A stretch of DNA of 64,000 bases from Galdieria partita. Its lineage: Eukaryota; Rhodophyta; Bangiophyceae; Galdieriales; Galdieriaceae. The position numbers and the translations under genes were made by a program. The notes beneath the pieces are model-generated. The model searched no databases. It was not told the DNA's origin and was given only the letters and a program-made list of their open reading frames with translations. Each line of letters begins with the position of its first letter. Within the stretch, counting starts at the first letter, position 1. The stretch covers positions 1 to 64,000 of the forward strand of contig BQMJ01000060.1 of assembly GCA_025991245.1 (NCBI GenBank), given 5' to 3'. Below, piece after piece: positions 37,871 to 47,214 of the stretch.

Positions 37871-38038
37871 CTATTTTTCTACTTCGGACTTGCGAGCTTG
37901 TCTTTCCATTCGTCTCATAATATCAGCTGTTTGCTGCAACCACCATTGAACATTGGGAACACGATAGTTTTGTGCCACATAGACACCCACGCCAGTACCT
38001 ACAGTAAAGGAAAACAATATAGGAAAGAATACTCCCAT
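37871..38038 (-). CDS. STMP1/DUF4535-type mitochondrial microprotein
   Basis: A 55-residue single-exon protein. The first ATG is at 38038; the open frame runs upstream without ATG. It has one membrane segment, FPILFSFTVGTGVGVYVAQN, followed by YRVPNV and a basic amphipathic tail (MRRMERQARKSEVEK). The core GV.VAQNY.VPN is the signature of the short transmembrane mitochondrial protein family (human STMP1, 47 residues; plant DUF4535), implicated in respiratory complex III assembly or function. It lies between Aurora, on the same strand, and the SWIB gene, on the other. Small size makes it easy to miss; the motif match makes it credible. Confidence 0.75.
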   Translation of the reverse strand: MGVFFPILFSFTVGTGVGVYVAQNYRVPNVQWWLQQTADIMRRMERQARKSEVEK

Positions 38039-38466
38039 AGTCCACCGATTCCCAGAACCAGCAATGTACAACGGTCAATTCCCATCTGAGTGAAGTACCG
38101 CACCCCAAGTGATGCAAATCACAAGCGTTCTTATATATACTAGTTGAATAATGGATGGTCTTTATTTTTCATAGGTACGTCTATTCAAATCTGTCCCAAA
38201 AGAATGTGCTTCTCACTGAAACACAAATCATCTTCATATTTCTGTTTTGCTACAACCCATTGTGAAGTAGTCAACTGAAATATTTCCAATTGTATACGTA
38301 TCACATTCCATAAACTGAACACAATTTGTTCTGTCGATGAGTTTATGGCGTTGCTCTACAATAATGGCGCCAAAGCTCTTTGCATTTTTCTTGGGAGAAA
38401 GTGAGCATTTCCCCTCCAACAATTGTCAAGTTTGCAAATTCTCTGTGATGAAAACAACCAGAGACG
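38039..38466. other. intergenic region between divergent genes
   Basis: A 428-bp space between the STMP1-like gene and the SWIB gene. The minus open frame 38234-38422 has no recognisable domain. I see no other structure. Confidence 0.4.
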
Positions 38467-39336
38467 ATGTCTACCTTTCAACAGACAGTACAAGATATTC
38501 TTCTCACTAAACTACCCATATTACTTCAAAAGCATGATTGGGAGACTTTGACCATCCGCAAGTTAACCCATCTTCTTCTGACTGAAGTCGAAACGACAGA
38601 GGAAGAGCTATTGCCACTTGTTAGACAAAGTGTAGTGCAATTGTTACAAGACCCAAACCCTTCTGTAGTTCCTTTGGACCAAGCAAAGAGCTTTTTCACT
38701 GGACTGCGTAAACCACTCAAAATAGACAAAAGACTACAAGAAATATTGCAATGTGGTGCAATTCTCCCAAGAACTCAAATTGTCAAGTATTTGAATCAGT
38801 ACATCAAAGACCATAATTTACAAGATCCTGAACAAAAGAACAAAATATTGTTGGATGATGCATTGCGTTCTTTGTTTGGAGTAGAATCTGCAACCTTTTT
38901 CAGTTTAAACAAGCTGATAAGTCCATTTTTGACTATACCGGAAGAAGAAGAACAAGAACTAGTGAATCAGTATATGAAAGAACATTGGAAGGAAGCCTTA
39001 TTGGCAACAGAAGAGTCTAAAATGAAACGGAAACAACAGGACAAAGAACAGCCGGACAAAGGTGCCAGATCACATCGTGGTGAGAGTTTGCAAAGGCCTT
39101 TAAAACTAAGTCATCTATTATCGCAAATATGTGGTGCTGAGTATCTGTCGCGGAGTCAAGTTGTGAAGAAAATCTGGGAGTATATCAAATTGCACAACTT
39201 ACAAAAGGCAAGCGATAAAAGGATGATTTCTTGTGATGCTTTGTTAAAGCAGTTATTTGATGGAAAAGAAGAAATCAATTCTTTTCATATTTCGAAATAT
39301 TTAAGTCCTCATCTACAAAAGCTAAATGGAGACTAA
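38467..39336 (+). CDS. SWIB/MDM2-domain protein with DEK_C-like N-terminus
   Basis: A single-exon protein of 289 residues. Residues about 1-60 form a DEK_C-like helical bundle (LPILLQKHDWETLTIRKLTHLLL). The first SWIB domain (about 80-160) reads LPRTQIVKYLNQYIKDHNLQ, NKILLDDALRSLFG, and the second (about 210-285) reads LSRSQVVKKIWEYIKLHNLQ, RMISCDALLKQLFDG. SWIB domains occur in subunits of SWI/SNF-type chromatin remodellers and in small plastid proteins. Two domains with DEK_C match a plant nuclear family (inference of nuclear role). The stop lies 24 bp before the next gene's ATG on the same strand. Confidence 0.85.
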   Translation: MSTFQQTVQDILLTKLPILLQKHDWETLTIRKLTHLLLTEVETTEEELLPLVRQSVVQLLQDPNPSVVPLDQAKSFFTGLRKPLKIDKRLQEILQCGAILPRTQIVKYLNQYIKDHNLQDPEQKNKILLDDALRSLFGVESATFFSLNKLISPFLTIPEEEEQELVNQYMKEHWKEALLATEESKMKRKQQDKEQPDKGARSHRGESLQRPLKLSHLLSQICGAEYLSRSQVVKKIWEYIKLHNLQKASDKRMISCDALLKQLFDGKEEINSFHISKYLSPHLQKLNGD

Positions 39337-39360
39337 CAAGAGTCATCATTATTTTGTTTG

Positions 39361-40044
39361 ATGACACATCCTCACGGCTCTTGTTGTGGTTCATCACATG
39401 AGCACTCACACGACGAACCGCAGGATACTTTGGGAGAACAGTGGTCATTGTATCGTTATGTAGACTTTGATAAAGCTACTTGTTTGAATGAATTGGAGAA
39501 TAACTCTATAAGGAATGTCTTGAGACCTTTTCACTTGAGATACGACACCAGTCTTCCCGTTTTAACATCGGCGGTCGATGAGCAGCTATTGTTATGGATT
39601 CCTTTTACACAAATGGTAAAACTGAAAGCCTTTTCTGTCGTTGGAGGGGGTGAAGATACAAGTCCTTCACAAGTGAAACTGTTTACCAACAACGAACAAC
39701 TATTGGACTTTTCTTTAGTTCAAGGAGCAACTCCAGTACAGACAGTGCAACTTGCACAAACAACCTCAGAGTGGATAGAATATCCGACAAAGTATACAAA
39801 GTTTCAAAATGTACTTTCCGTAAGTTACTATTGTATTTTTTTGTGTATATGGATATTTTCTCTCTAGTTGATAATGTTCTTTCCAACCAACTTTGGTTCG
39901 GAGCGTACAGTTATTCAATATATAGGGTTGAAAGGAGAAGTAACCAACTACAGAAGAGAAGCAGTTCAAACAGTTTACGAAGCTAGGCCTATGAGTAAGG
40001 GAACTACTAGTGAAGAATGGACCAACTTTCGAGCAGTTCAGTAA
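39361..40044 (+). CDS. PITH-domain protein (PITHD1/TXNL1 C-terminal type)
   Basis: Two exons (39361-39819, 39868-40044; 48-bp intron) encode 211 residues. The start at 39361 is the first ATG. The N-terminus is rich in His, Ser and Cys (HGSCCGSSHEHSHDE), as in PITHD1. The PITH domain covers the rest: LYRYVDFDKATCLNE, LWIPFTQMVKLKAF, DTSPSQVKLFTN, MFFPTNFGSERTVIQYIGLK and GEVTNYRREAVQTVYEARP. PITH proteins bind the 26S proteasome. Its stop is 8 bp from the stop of the IspF-HisE gene on the other strand. Confidence 0.88.
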
Positions 40045-40052
40045 AAATATAT

Positions 40053-41075
40053 TCAACTCTTCGATGAACGCGAAGCTTTTTCTTCTATTCCAGATTGACT
40101 TTCACGACGGTGTAACTCGTCATAAACAGCTTGTGGAGTTATCTTACAAAATGCCCAATATACGCAAAGATGATATAACAAGTCCGCACTCTCTTTTACA
40201 AGTTGATGAGGATCATTCTCCAATCCAGCAATAATTGTCTCTACGGCCTCTTCACCAAGTTTCTTTGCTATAGCAGCTCTCCCTTGAGAAAATAAGTGAC
40301 TAGTCCATGAAGAAGAAGGATCTGTTTGACTACGTTGTATAACACGCTGATACAACTTTTCGATAAAATCGGTGGATAAGGCACTTTGAACTGCATCAGT
40401 CTCTTCTTCTTTCATCAAAGTAGTGTGAGGTTGCAATAACACCATAGAATGACAAGCAATAGACCCATTTTGTCCCAAACTGTCCACTTGTTCATGTGTT
40501 TTGGCTTTCAAGTTTACTCTATCTCTCGTAACTTTCAACAACTCACAAATATTGTCACAGATGGCGTCGTTATGAGGAGCAAGTTTAGGTCTCTCCAAGA
40601 TGACGGTAATATCCAAGTTGGCAATATCATAGCCTTTTCGTTGCATTAGCTTCCTCGCCTCTTCCATAAATATTTTAGAAGCAACCCCTTTCCATCGAGG
40701 ATCTTTATCTGAAAACAACTGACCGATATCTGGTAAGCCTAAACCACCGAGTATGGCATCCACTACACTATGAAAAACAACGTCGCCATCAGAGTGACCG
40801 ACACTACCTCGATCATGATCCAAAGTTATTCCTCCCACAACAAGTGGCAAGCCTGACTCTAAACGATGTAAATCAAAGCCATGGCCAATTCTGTAAGAAG
40901 CAATAAGAGGCAAAGAAATTCTACGAGAAAGCAACGGCAACTTGTACAAAGGTTTCCTTTGCAAACCATATGATTGGCGGTGATTGGATGGTAGAAGATT
41001 CCTATTGTTTGAGGAGAGAAGAGTTTTTTTAGACCAACGCTCGCCAGGAAGACAAGTACAAAACGTCATCCTCAT
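40053..41075 (-). CDS. IspF-HisE fusion: MEcPP synthase plus phosphoribosyl-ATP diphosphatase
   Basis: A single-exon protein of 340 residues combining two enzymes of separate pathways. After a basic transit-like N-terminus (about 60 residues), the IspF domain (about 62-220) has IGHGFDLHRLESGLPLVVGG, GHSDGDVVFHSVVDAILGG, GLPDIGQLFSD and the C-terminal KAKTHEQVDSLGQN, including the metal-binding DxH and downstream His. IspF makes 2-C-methyl-D-erythritol 2,4-cyclodiphosphate in the plastid MEP pathway. The second domain (about 240-330) is HisE: LYQRVIQRSQTD, SSSWTSHLFSQGRAAIAKKL, GEEAVETIIAG and KESADLLYHLCVYW; it hydrolyses phosphoribosyl-ATP in histidine synthesis. No HisI domain is present. 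The joint is a single open frame with no stop or intron, so the fusion is direct. Confidence 0.9.
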   Translation of the reverse strand: MRMTFCTCLPGERWSKKTLLSSNNRNLLPSNHRQSYGLQRKPLYKLPLLSRRISLPLIASYRIGHGFDLHRLESGLPLVVGGITLDHDRGSVGHSDGDVVFHSVVDAILGGLGLPDIGQLFSDKDPRWKGVASKIFMEEARKLMQRKGYDIANLDITVILERPKLAPHNDAICDNICELLKVTRDRVNLKAKTHEQVDSLGQNGSIACHSMVLLQPHTTLMKEEETDAVQSALSTDFIEKLYQRVIQRSQTDPSSSWTSHLFSQGRAAIAKKLGEEAVETIIAGLENDPHQLVKESADLLYHLCVYWAFCKITPQAVYDELHRRESQSGIEEKASRSSKS

Positions 41076-41107
41076 CCCTTTGTCAATTTGATCCTTTTTC
41101 GGTCAGG

Positions 41108-41982
41108 ATGGCTTTCTTGATAGCAGCGAATCAAGTAATGATAGGACCCAGCTGCTATGTTCGAAATGGAACTGGGTTGAATGTTTTACCAGGAAACAGT
41201 TGTATGATGAGTAATGGAAAGTTTTCTGGAAAACCGATACTTTGTGGACGTAAGAAGAAGCTTTTGGTACCTCCTTGTTTGAGACCAAAAAGACCTTCCT
41301 TTCAACAACTCCATCGTGAGGTTTCTCTGGTAGAAGTTTCGGGAGAAGATTATGTATCCAACCAAGTGAATATGTCGGGTCTTGTTGACTTGCCGGTAAG
41401 TGAATTTCCTCGTGTAGTTACAGCGCTTTCGTCAACTCTTCTTCTCAGAAAACATTGGAAGTGTTGAAATATCCAGACCCGCGGCTGAGAAACGAGAATG
41501 CACAAGTAGATCCTTGTCACCCGACTGTTGGTGAAATTGCACGAAAGATGTTTCAAGTTATGTATGCAGATAAAGGTGTAGGGTTGGCAGCTCCTCAAGT
41601 GGGCATCAACCAACGCCTCATGGTCTATAATCCTACCGGAAAACAGTCCTCTTTTTTATCCCAAGTGGTTATGGTCAATCCCAAGATTGTGGACTGTTCT
41701 GATAAAAGAGTGATTGATTTGGAAGGTTGTTTGTCCTTCCCTGGAATAGCTGGTAAAGTGAGTAGACACGAGTGGGTTCGAGTAGAAGCTTTCAAACCAG
41801 GTGGCAAGAAAATTAAGCTCAAGTTGGAAGGTTGGCAAGCTAGGATATTTCAGCATGAATATGATCATTTGGATGGAATTCTTTTTATAGATCGTATGGA
41901 ACCTGAAGAACGAGCAAGAGCTCAAGTCGTGTTGGATCAACTAGTGAACAATTACAAAGGGGAGGGGATTCCTGCACTGTAA
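41108..41982 (+). CDS. PDF: peptide deformylase, organelle-targeted
   Basis: Two exons (41108-41395, 41449-41982; 53-bp intron) give 273 residues. The enzyme removes the formyl group from the first methionine of organelle-made proteins. All three motifs are present: GVGLAAPQVG (GxGxAAxQ), EGCLSFP (metal-binding Cys), and QHEYDHLDG (HExDH). The catalytic domain begins after about residue 97, and the first 96 residues are rich in Ser, Lys and Arg, consistent with a plastid or mitochondrial transit peptide. Start codons of this gene and IspF-HisE are just 32 bp apart, so the two must share or overlap promoter and 5' UTR. Confidence 0.93.
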
Positions 41983-43048
41983 ATAAACGGGAACTTGTAA
42001 TAACATGCAAAGGAAATACAATGTAATGAAATCATATGCAAATAACATCGAAAGATCAAAAATACAAATCAAACAGAGATAGTCATCCTATGATGTGATA
42101 ACACAACATTCTCCGATATTTGAAAAAGATGCTTGGCAAAGAACAAGTAGAGTGTTTCAAAATGCAATTGCAAGATCAGAAAAACCTTCCACAACTGAAA
42201 AGATATAGTAATTAAACTCACACAGCAGCTATAAGCAACACTCGTTCTCGAAATTCCGATCCAAATGAGAAACCCTGGCAGTGCAAAAATTCAATACTGT
42301 TCCCATGACAAAAAGAAACACACATATTCAAAAATATAAACCCCAAATAAAAAGTTGAGGTAAAAAGAAACTGCTCAGAAAGTAACGACGGCTCTTTTTA
42401 TTGATAGTGCAGACTTCTTTATATTTGTAGGGCGCAATAAAGACAATTCGTTGATAAACAAATTACCAGATTAAAAGATTAATTTTAAAGACCTCCATTT
42501 AAATTAAATCAAACTTTCTTTTGAAAGCAAAACAAAATAAAAACGCTTCTAAAAAAATTAAAATTCTTATGAAGAAATCAGTCATGACACATAAATTCAT
42601 TCAAATTGGTCGTAGACAGACAAAAATTTTTTGGCCAGTAAAGAAATTTAATAGAAATGTCAATGAATTTAAAACAAGCATTAATCCTATTGATAGAGAA
42701 TCACACTTCTAAGTTACTGCCCCATTAGACGAAAAAACAAATAAATTCAATGAACAAGAAATAATTTTTTCATTAAAACTCAACAGGAAAATTAAGAGCG
42801 AGCCTCCTACATTTTGCTGGAATGAATGCTGCAAATTCTGTGGTTCGAGGAATGATTATTGGTTGCCATTCGCTTATGCAACACATCAGTTGATGAATTT
42901 ATATTTGCGCTACTTCCAATGTCTTACCTCGTTTGTGGCATACAAAGACTATAACCTATACAGCAGATGCGGCCATTGGCGAAGGAATATGATGAATGAG
43001 TTATATATCCAACAAGTTTTCGCTCTTGAGCCTTCATTGCCAAATTTT
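41983..43048. other. AT-rich intergenic region
   Basis: About 1.07 kb, unusually long for this dense part. The plus strand from about 42480 to 42800 is very A-rich and holds an open frame at 42521-42712 (KIFWPVKKFNRNV, INPIDRESHF) with no recognised domain. No RNA gene or known element is visible. Confidence 0.4.
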
Positions 43049-44818
43049 TCATTTTCTAGAGTAAAACAGTTTTGGATCACGTACCTGTGACGATTTCGAG
43101 AAGGTTGAAAACAAAAAAGCATCTTGTTCGCCTGGCAGAAAGAATGGAGCATAGGAGGAAACCTTTCCTTTTCCGATGAGCTGGATGGATACTGGAACAA
43201 GTGTTTTCGAAGTAAAGTTTGTTAAAATCGGTTCTTTCCAAATGGCGTCATCTGACCAGTAACTGCATGACTTCAACTGTTGCATGAATGAAAACTTTTC
43301 GCTACAACCACATTGATTTGCTATTTGAAGAAGCATGTTTTCCATCGAATTCCAAATTGGAATCACTTCCTCGATAGTTTTTCCAAGTTGATTCCATAGT
43401 GGTGGAAACACTGAAAAGGGCAACTTATGAGAACCTCTTTTTGCAGGAGGTTTTTTTAAAAGGGTCGTTAAATTTTCACAAGTATTCATACCCACAACAT
43501 CTCTAAAAAATCCAGTTTGTGGAAAGTCTTCAGGAAAATGCAATTTTTCACATTCAAAGAATATTCTCCGATACTCCTTCAATCCTATTGCTTGTGAGCC
43601 CATATGACGTGCGGCATGTAAAAAACTAGGACCGAAACCATTGGGAATAAGAATATCCCATTTATCAATATGTTTTCCACCAGTCGACACAAGAGGGCGA
43701 TATATGAGGATAACAGGAATTTGAAGATTTTCCTTGGCAACATTAGATGTCATAATTTCTTTTAACATCCATCGTTCAAAATCTTCCAGCCAGTTGTAAC
43801 TATTGTCCATTTGTTGTTGTGAAAATCTACAGAAATGAGGAAATCCCATATGAAATCCTTTGGGTATAAGACAACTTAAAATGTTTATCCTACTTAAACA
43901 AGTTATCTGTGTATCCACATCATTCACTATTGTACTTGGATATAGATTCTCCTGTTGTTTTAAATTAGACTCTTGTTTCATTTGAAAACATCTTTGTAAC
44001 ATTGTTAAACTCTTCGGCCCCAATGCATGAAAGCGATTCAAGACGAGTGGCTTTCTTTTACATTCTCTCCCAAAAATAGATTGGACAAAAGTGTCTCGAG
44101 CTTCATGGACACCCAAAAACTGGATACAAACAAGTACTCTGCATATCTCATCATCGTTCAAGTCATTTCTTGGAGCCCATATGACTTGTAACATGGTCGT
44201 CTGAGAATAGTTGTCACTCTCATGAAGACTCTTTTCCACAAATGTGTGCAAAACAGCATTACCCAACAGAAAAGTGGGTTCTTCAACAAGTCTTTTATCT
44301 TTTTCCGTTTTCAATACTTTTTTCAAACCTTTTATGATATTGGCTTGTGCATCTTCCAACAATATCCAATCCACCAAAGAAGCATCATATATCACTACTC
44401 GGTCACGCATGGCTCGATAAGCTGAACGTTCTTTACGATCAACACTACACCAAGGCACTTGATACCCAAAATATTGAGTCATATGAAATCTTTTGACAAA
44501 CCAGAGATGGGTTTCCAAACGATCCTGTCTCGAGAGGCGTCGTCTCAAGTTTTCTCTCAAATATTTTACTTTTCGACGATATTTCCGACACTTGTTCTTT
44601 CCAATACTAGGTGTGTTATCGATATCTTGAGTCTTTGTCTTCCATTTTTTAGGCATTCTCCGAGTCTGATGACTCATAGTCCGCCTTCTCAAGTGCCATG
44701 GTAAACTTTGAAAAAGTTGCTTTCTTCCTCCCAAAGATTTCACTTGTTCTCGTAAAAGTGTGAGTTCCTGTGCTCTTGCTGTAGCAAAGTCGAATACTCG
44801 AAACGAATTGTTTTCCAT
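43049..44818 (-). CDS. POP1: RNase P/MRP protein subunit POP1
   Basis: A single-exon protein of 589 residues. The N-terminus carries the POP1 signature LPWHLRRRTMSHQTRRMPKKW, followed by a basic stretch (RKYRRKVKYLRENLRRRLSR) and ETHLWFVKRFHM. In the middle to C-terminal part, the POPLD-like region reads PNGFGPSFLHAARHMGSQAIGLKEY and the C-terminal part starts with RGSHKLPF. POP1 is the largest protein of RNase P and MRP, which process tRNA 5' ends and rRNA. It is shorter than yeast or human POP1 (875 and 1024), as expected in a reduced genome. Its ATG lies 6 bp after the stop of the upstream gene on the same strand and in the same frame. Confidence 0.9.
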   Translation of the reverse strand: MENNSFRVFDFATARAQELTLLREQVKSLGGRKQLFQSLPWHLRRRTMSHQTRRMPKKWKTKTQDIDNTPSIGKNKCRKYRRKVKYLRENLRRRLSRQDRLETHLWFVKRFHMTQYFGYQVPWCSVDRKERSAYRAMRDRVVIYDASLVDWILLEDAQANIIKGLKKVLKTEKDKRLVEEPTFLLGNAVLHTFVEKSLHESDNYSQTTMLQVIWAPRNDLNDDEICRVLVCIQFLGVHEARDTFVQSIFGRECKRKPLVLNRFHALGPKSLTMLQRCFQMKQESNLKQQENLYPSTIVNDVDTQITCLSRINILSCLIPKGFHMGFPHFCRFSQQQMDNSYNWLEDFERWMLKEIMTSNVAKENLQIPVILIYRPLVSTGGKHIDKWDILIPNGFGPSFLHAARHMGSQAIGLKEYRRIFFECEKLHFPEDFPQTGFFRDVVGMNTCENLTTLLKKPPAKRGSHKLPFSVFPPLWNQLGKTIEEVIPIWNSMENMLLQIANQCGCSEKFSFMQQLKSCSYWSDDAIWKEPILTNFTSKTLVPVSIQLIGKGKVSSYAPFFLPGEQDAFLFSTFSKSSQVRDPKLFYSRK

Positions 44819-44824
44819 CCACTT

Positions 44825-45412
44825 TTATGGAAAGTGTCCCTTTTCGAAATCACAAGGAAGGACGGAAGCACAGAGAAGGGTCTCCCATGCGGAAATGATT
44901 TGCTTCCAATCGCTTTCCAAAGATGCTATACGGACCTTGTATGCCAACTTTTCTTTCTTCTTGTTACAACGACGACTTTTCATATTCTTAGCATGCATCA
45001 AATAAATGATCCACGGATGTATTCTCCTTTCCAATAATACAAGGTCGAGGTGGTTCGCTAACGTCGGTTTGTAGTTTTGATAAAAGCAAACCGTTTGTCG
45101 CAACTTTTCAATAGCTGACACTTGTTGCCAATCCAATTGTCTTACTTGATTCAGTAACATTTTACTAGATTCTATGCATTGGAATTGGAATTGATTGGCG
45201 CTTTGTTTGGCTTTTTGCTTCCATATTTGTAAATCGTTGTTCATTTTGAATAAACACGAGTTGACGAGTTGGTTCGTCAAACATTGTAACAAGTGCTGAT
45301 ATTGTTTTTCTTCCATTTGTAACTGTTTTTCAAATTGCATATTTATCCAACGCCACTGTAAATAGCGTACTTGCAAAGCTTGTAGGGTATCATCCTTATT
45401 CTCACTCCCCAT
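44825..45412 (-). CDS. coiled-coil protein with QWRF-like motif, possible augmin subunit AUG8/HAUS8
   Basis: A single-exon protein of 195 residues. I chose the ATG at 45412 because the frame upstream runs into the HAD gene. The region LQALQVRYLQWRWINMQFEK matches the QWRF motif (LQWRFANA-type) of the plant QWRF/AUG8 family, then comes a long helical region rich in Gln, Leu and Lys. AUG8 is the microtubule-binding subunit of augmin, which nucleates spindle microtubules. The usual basic, disordered N-terminal region of the family is missing, so this would be a minimal form. Call rests on the motif plus coiled-coil nature. Confidence 0.5.
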   Translation of the reverse strand: MGSENKDDTLQALQVRYLQWRWINMQFEKQLQMEEKQYQHLLQCLTNQLVNSCLFKMNNDLQIWKQKAKQSANQFQFQCIESSKMLLNQVRQLDWQQVSAIEKLRQTVCFYQNYKPTLANHLDLVLLERRIHPWIIYLMHAKNMKSRRCNKKKEKLAYKVRIASLESDWKQIISAWETLLCASVLPCDFEKGHFP

Positions 45413-45438
45413 GCTCTCTCTCTCACACACAACGCTTT

Positions 45439-46259
45439 TCAAATCCCGAGGCGGGCCAACAATTCCGATTCGCCGTCCATCCAATCGGAAATGACGAAAT
45501 CAGGATGTGCACTCGATAAGGAATGGACATCCGTACAACTTCCCGTCAATACGCCAATTCCTTTCACTCGCGCATAGTTGGCAGCTTCCATATCTTCTAA
45601 TGTATCTCCCACATGATATACTTGCCAAGGAATCTCATCATGACTCAACCCACACTGCTGTAATATTCGCTGTTTGGCTAACAATATCAACTCTCCTCTA
45701 CAAGTATGATCGCTTCCGAATGCACCCGTCATAAAATAAGGTTTCAACTCTGCTCGTTCTATTTTCTTCCAACCGATCGTTTCTAAATTACCTGAAACAA
45801 TGGCCAAATATACACCACGTCGTTGGAGTGACTCCAACACTCTCTTCACTCCTGGCAACACAACGACAGTTTCACTAGTAGAATACGTTTTCCTAGATAT
45901 ATCCATGAGAGTCCATATCGGTAAGAAAAACAAGGCACTTGCTAGGAGAAAGTTGTGCGTGTTTCTACCTACTCAAAATATTCACCAGCCAACTGTATGG
46001 CAAGGTTCATCTTGGGCCATATTTCTTGTTCCGTTTTGCCATGTAAAAGTAACATATTTTGTATAATGATGGGATCCGTGAGACCAGCGTGTTTCACTCC
46101 TTGTACAGTTGCTTCAATACCCCATACTTGCGATACTGCCCACTCTATAGAACGTTTGTGCCCAGTGTTGGCGTTTTCACCTCCTTTTAATAAAGTTCCA
46201 TCGATATCAAAAGTAACTAGAATTCTTTTGGATTCACAACCATCAGGAAGACTTGACAT
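45439..46259 (-). CDS. HAD-family hydrolase (phosphoglycolate phosphatase-like)
   Basis: Two exons (46259-45973, 45937-45439; 35-bp intron) give 261 residues. The HAD motif I nucleophile is VTFDIDGTLLKGG; motif II is LAIVSGNLE; the C-terminal motif reads YHVGDTLEDMEAANYARVKG (with the Asp pair). The alpha-helical cap region lies around residues 30-110. The substrate cannot be told; the layout matches the phosphoglycolate phosphatase/beta-phosphoglucomutase group. No transit peptide is evident. It is divergent from the homeodomain gene (41 bp between ATGs) and 26 bp upstream of the AUG8-like gene on the same strand. Confidence 0.8.
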
Positions 46260-46300
46260 CTCAAAGGTCACCACTACGCATTCCCCCTTCCCTCAAAACA

Positions 46301-47179
46301 ATGTGTGTGCTCTTTCAAGGAACATACAAGCGCTCCATTTTATCAATGACTCCATGGATTCTCTCGCTTGGAATGGATTCTCGGATGCCAACCAACCCAC
46401 ATAAACTGGTCAACCATATAGTCTACTTGGAAAATGTGCTGTCGCAAAGTCCCTTTCTATTGCCTAGTCATGACCTTGTGACTAGATGGGACCCCAACCT
46501 TGCAACCACCCACTCTGAAACCCAAAATATTCTCCAATCTCTCAACAGGCTATCATCGACTCGATATGATTGGGATATATTCCAAGCCATGGATGAAAAC
46601 GAGGCATTGTCTTTCACTCAAAGGGTCATGTGCAAGGAATGGTTGATTGATTGGAAAACAAGATGGAATGATACCATGAATCATTATGCAAGTCTTATGT
46701 GGGAGGAATTGAAACAACAATGTCGATTTCGTACAGTGACGGAAGAAGAACTGCAATCGTGGATACATGCCATTGTAGAAATATTTGAAAATGCTTGGAA
46801 CACTCTTCGTCAGATGATCCACAATGGGAGAAGGATGAAACCCCATGTACTCGTAGTTAGACAAAAGGATGCCAGGATGATACTCATTCATTGGTTCTTA
46901 CAACATGCATTCGAGCCTTATCCTTCAGAAGAAGAAAAAGTAAGTCATGAAATTTCATACAAATGAGCACTTGAAACATGTAGTAGGAATGGTTGGCAAT
47001 GCAAACGGGATGGACTGTACAACAAGTGAATCATTGGTAAGTCATTCACGGACAATCAGATATAACAGACAAAGATAATATTGTAAAGGTTTATCAATAC
47101 TCGAGTGCGGATCTGGAAACCTATCATTACTCAACTCCAACAAGAAGTAACAACCTTGTCCTATCATCATCAACCATAA
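46301..47179 (+). CDS. TALE-class homeodomain protein
   Basis: Three exons (46301-46939, 46987-47036, 47089-47179) encode 259 residues. I chose the ATG at 46301; the frame continues upstream without ATG. The C-terminal homeodomain reads ILIHWFLQHAFEPYPSEEEK, EWLAMQTGWTVQQVNHW, FINTRVRIWKP. The PYP loop extension and the WFINTR.R recognition helix place it in the TALE superclass (KNOX/BEL relatives). The preceding region (WLIDWKTRWNDTMNHY, EELKQQCRFRT) is helical and may be a dimerisation region. In green algae TALE proteins control the haploid-to-diploid switch; a similar role here is inference. The middle exon is 50 bp and two introns cut inside the homeodomain. Confidence 0.9.
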
Positions 47180-47214
47180 GAATAAAAGGAAGCTTTCAAA
47201 AGTCTTACAATCTT

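Noticed and set aside
38234-38422. Minus-strand 62-residue frame before the SWIB gene
   Set aside because: No domain and no support beyond openness.
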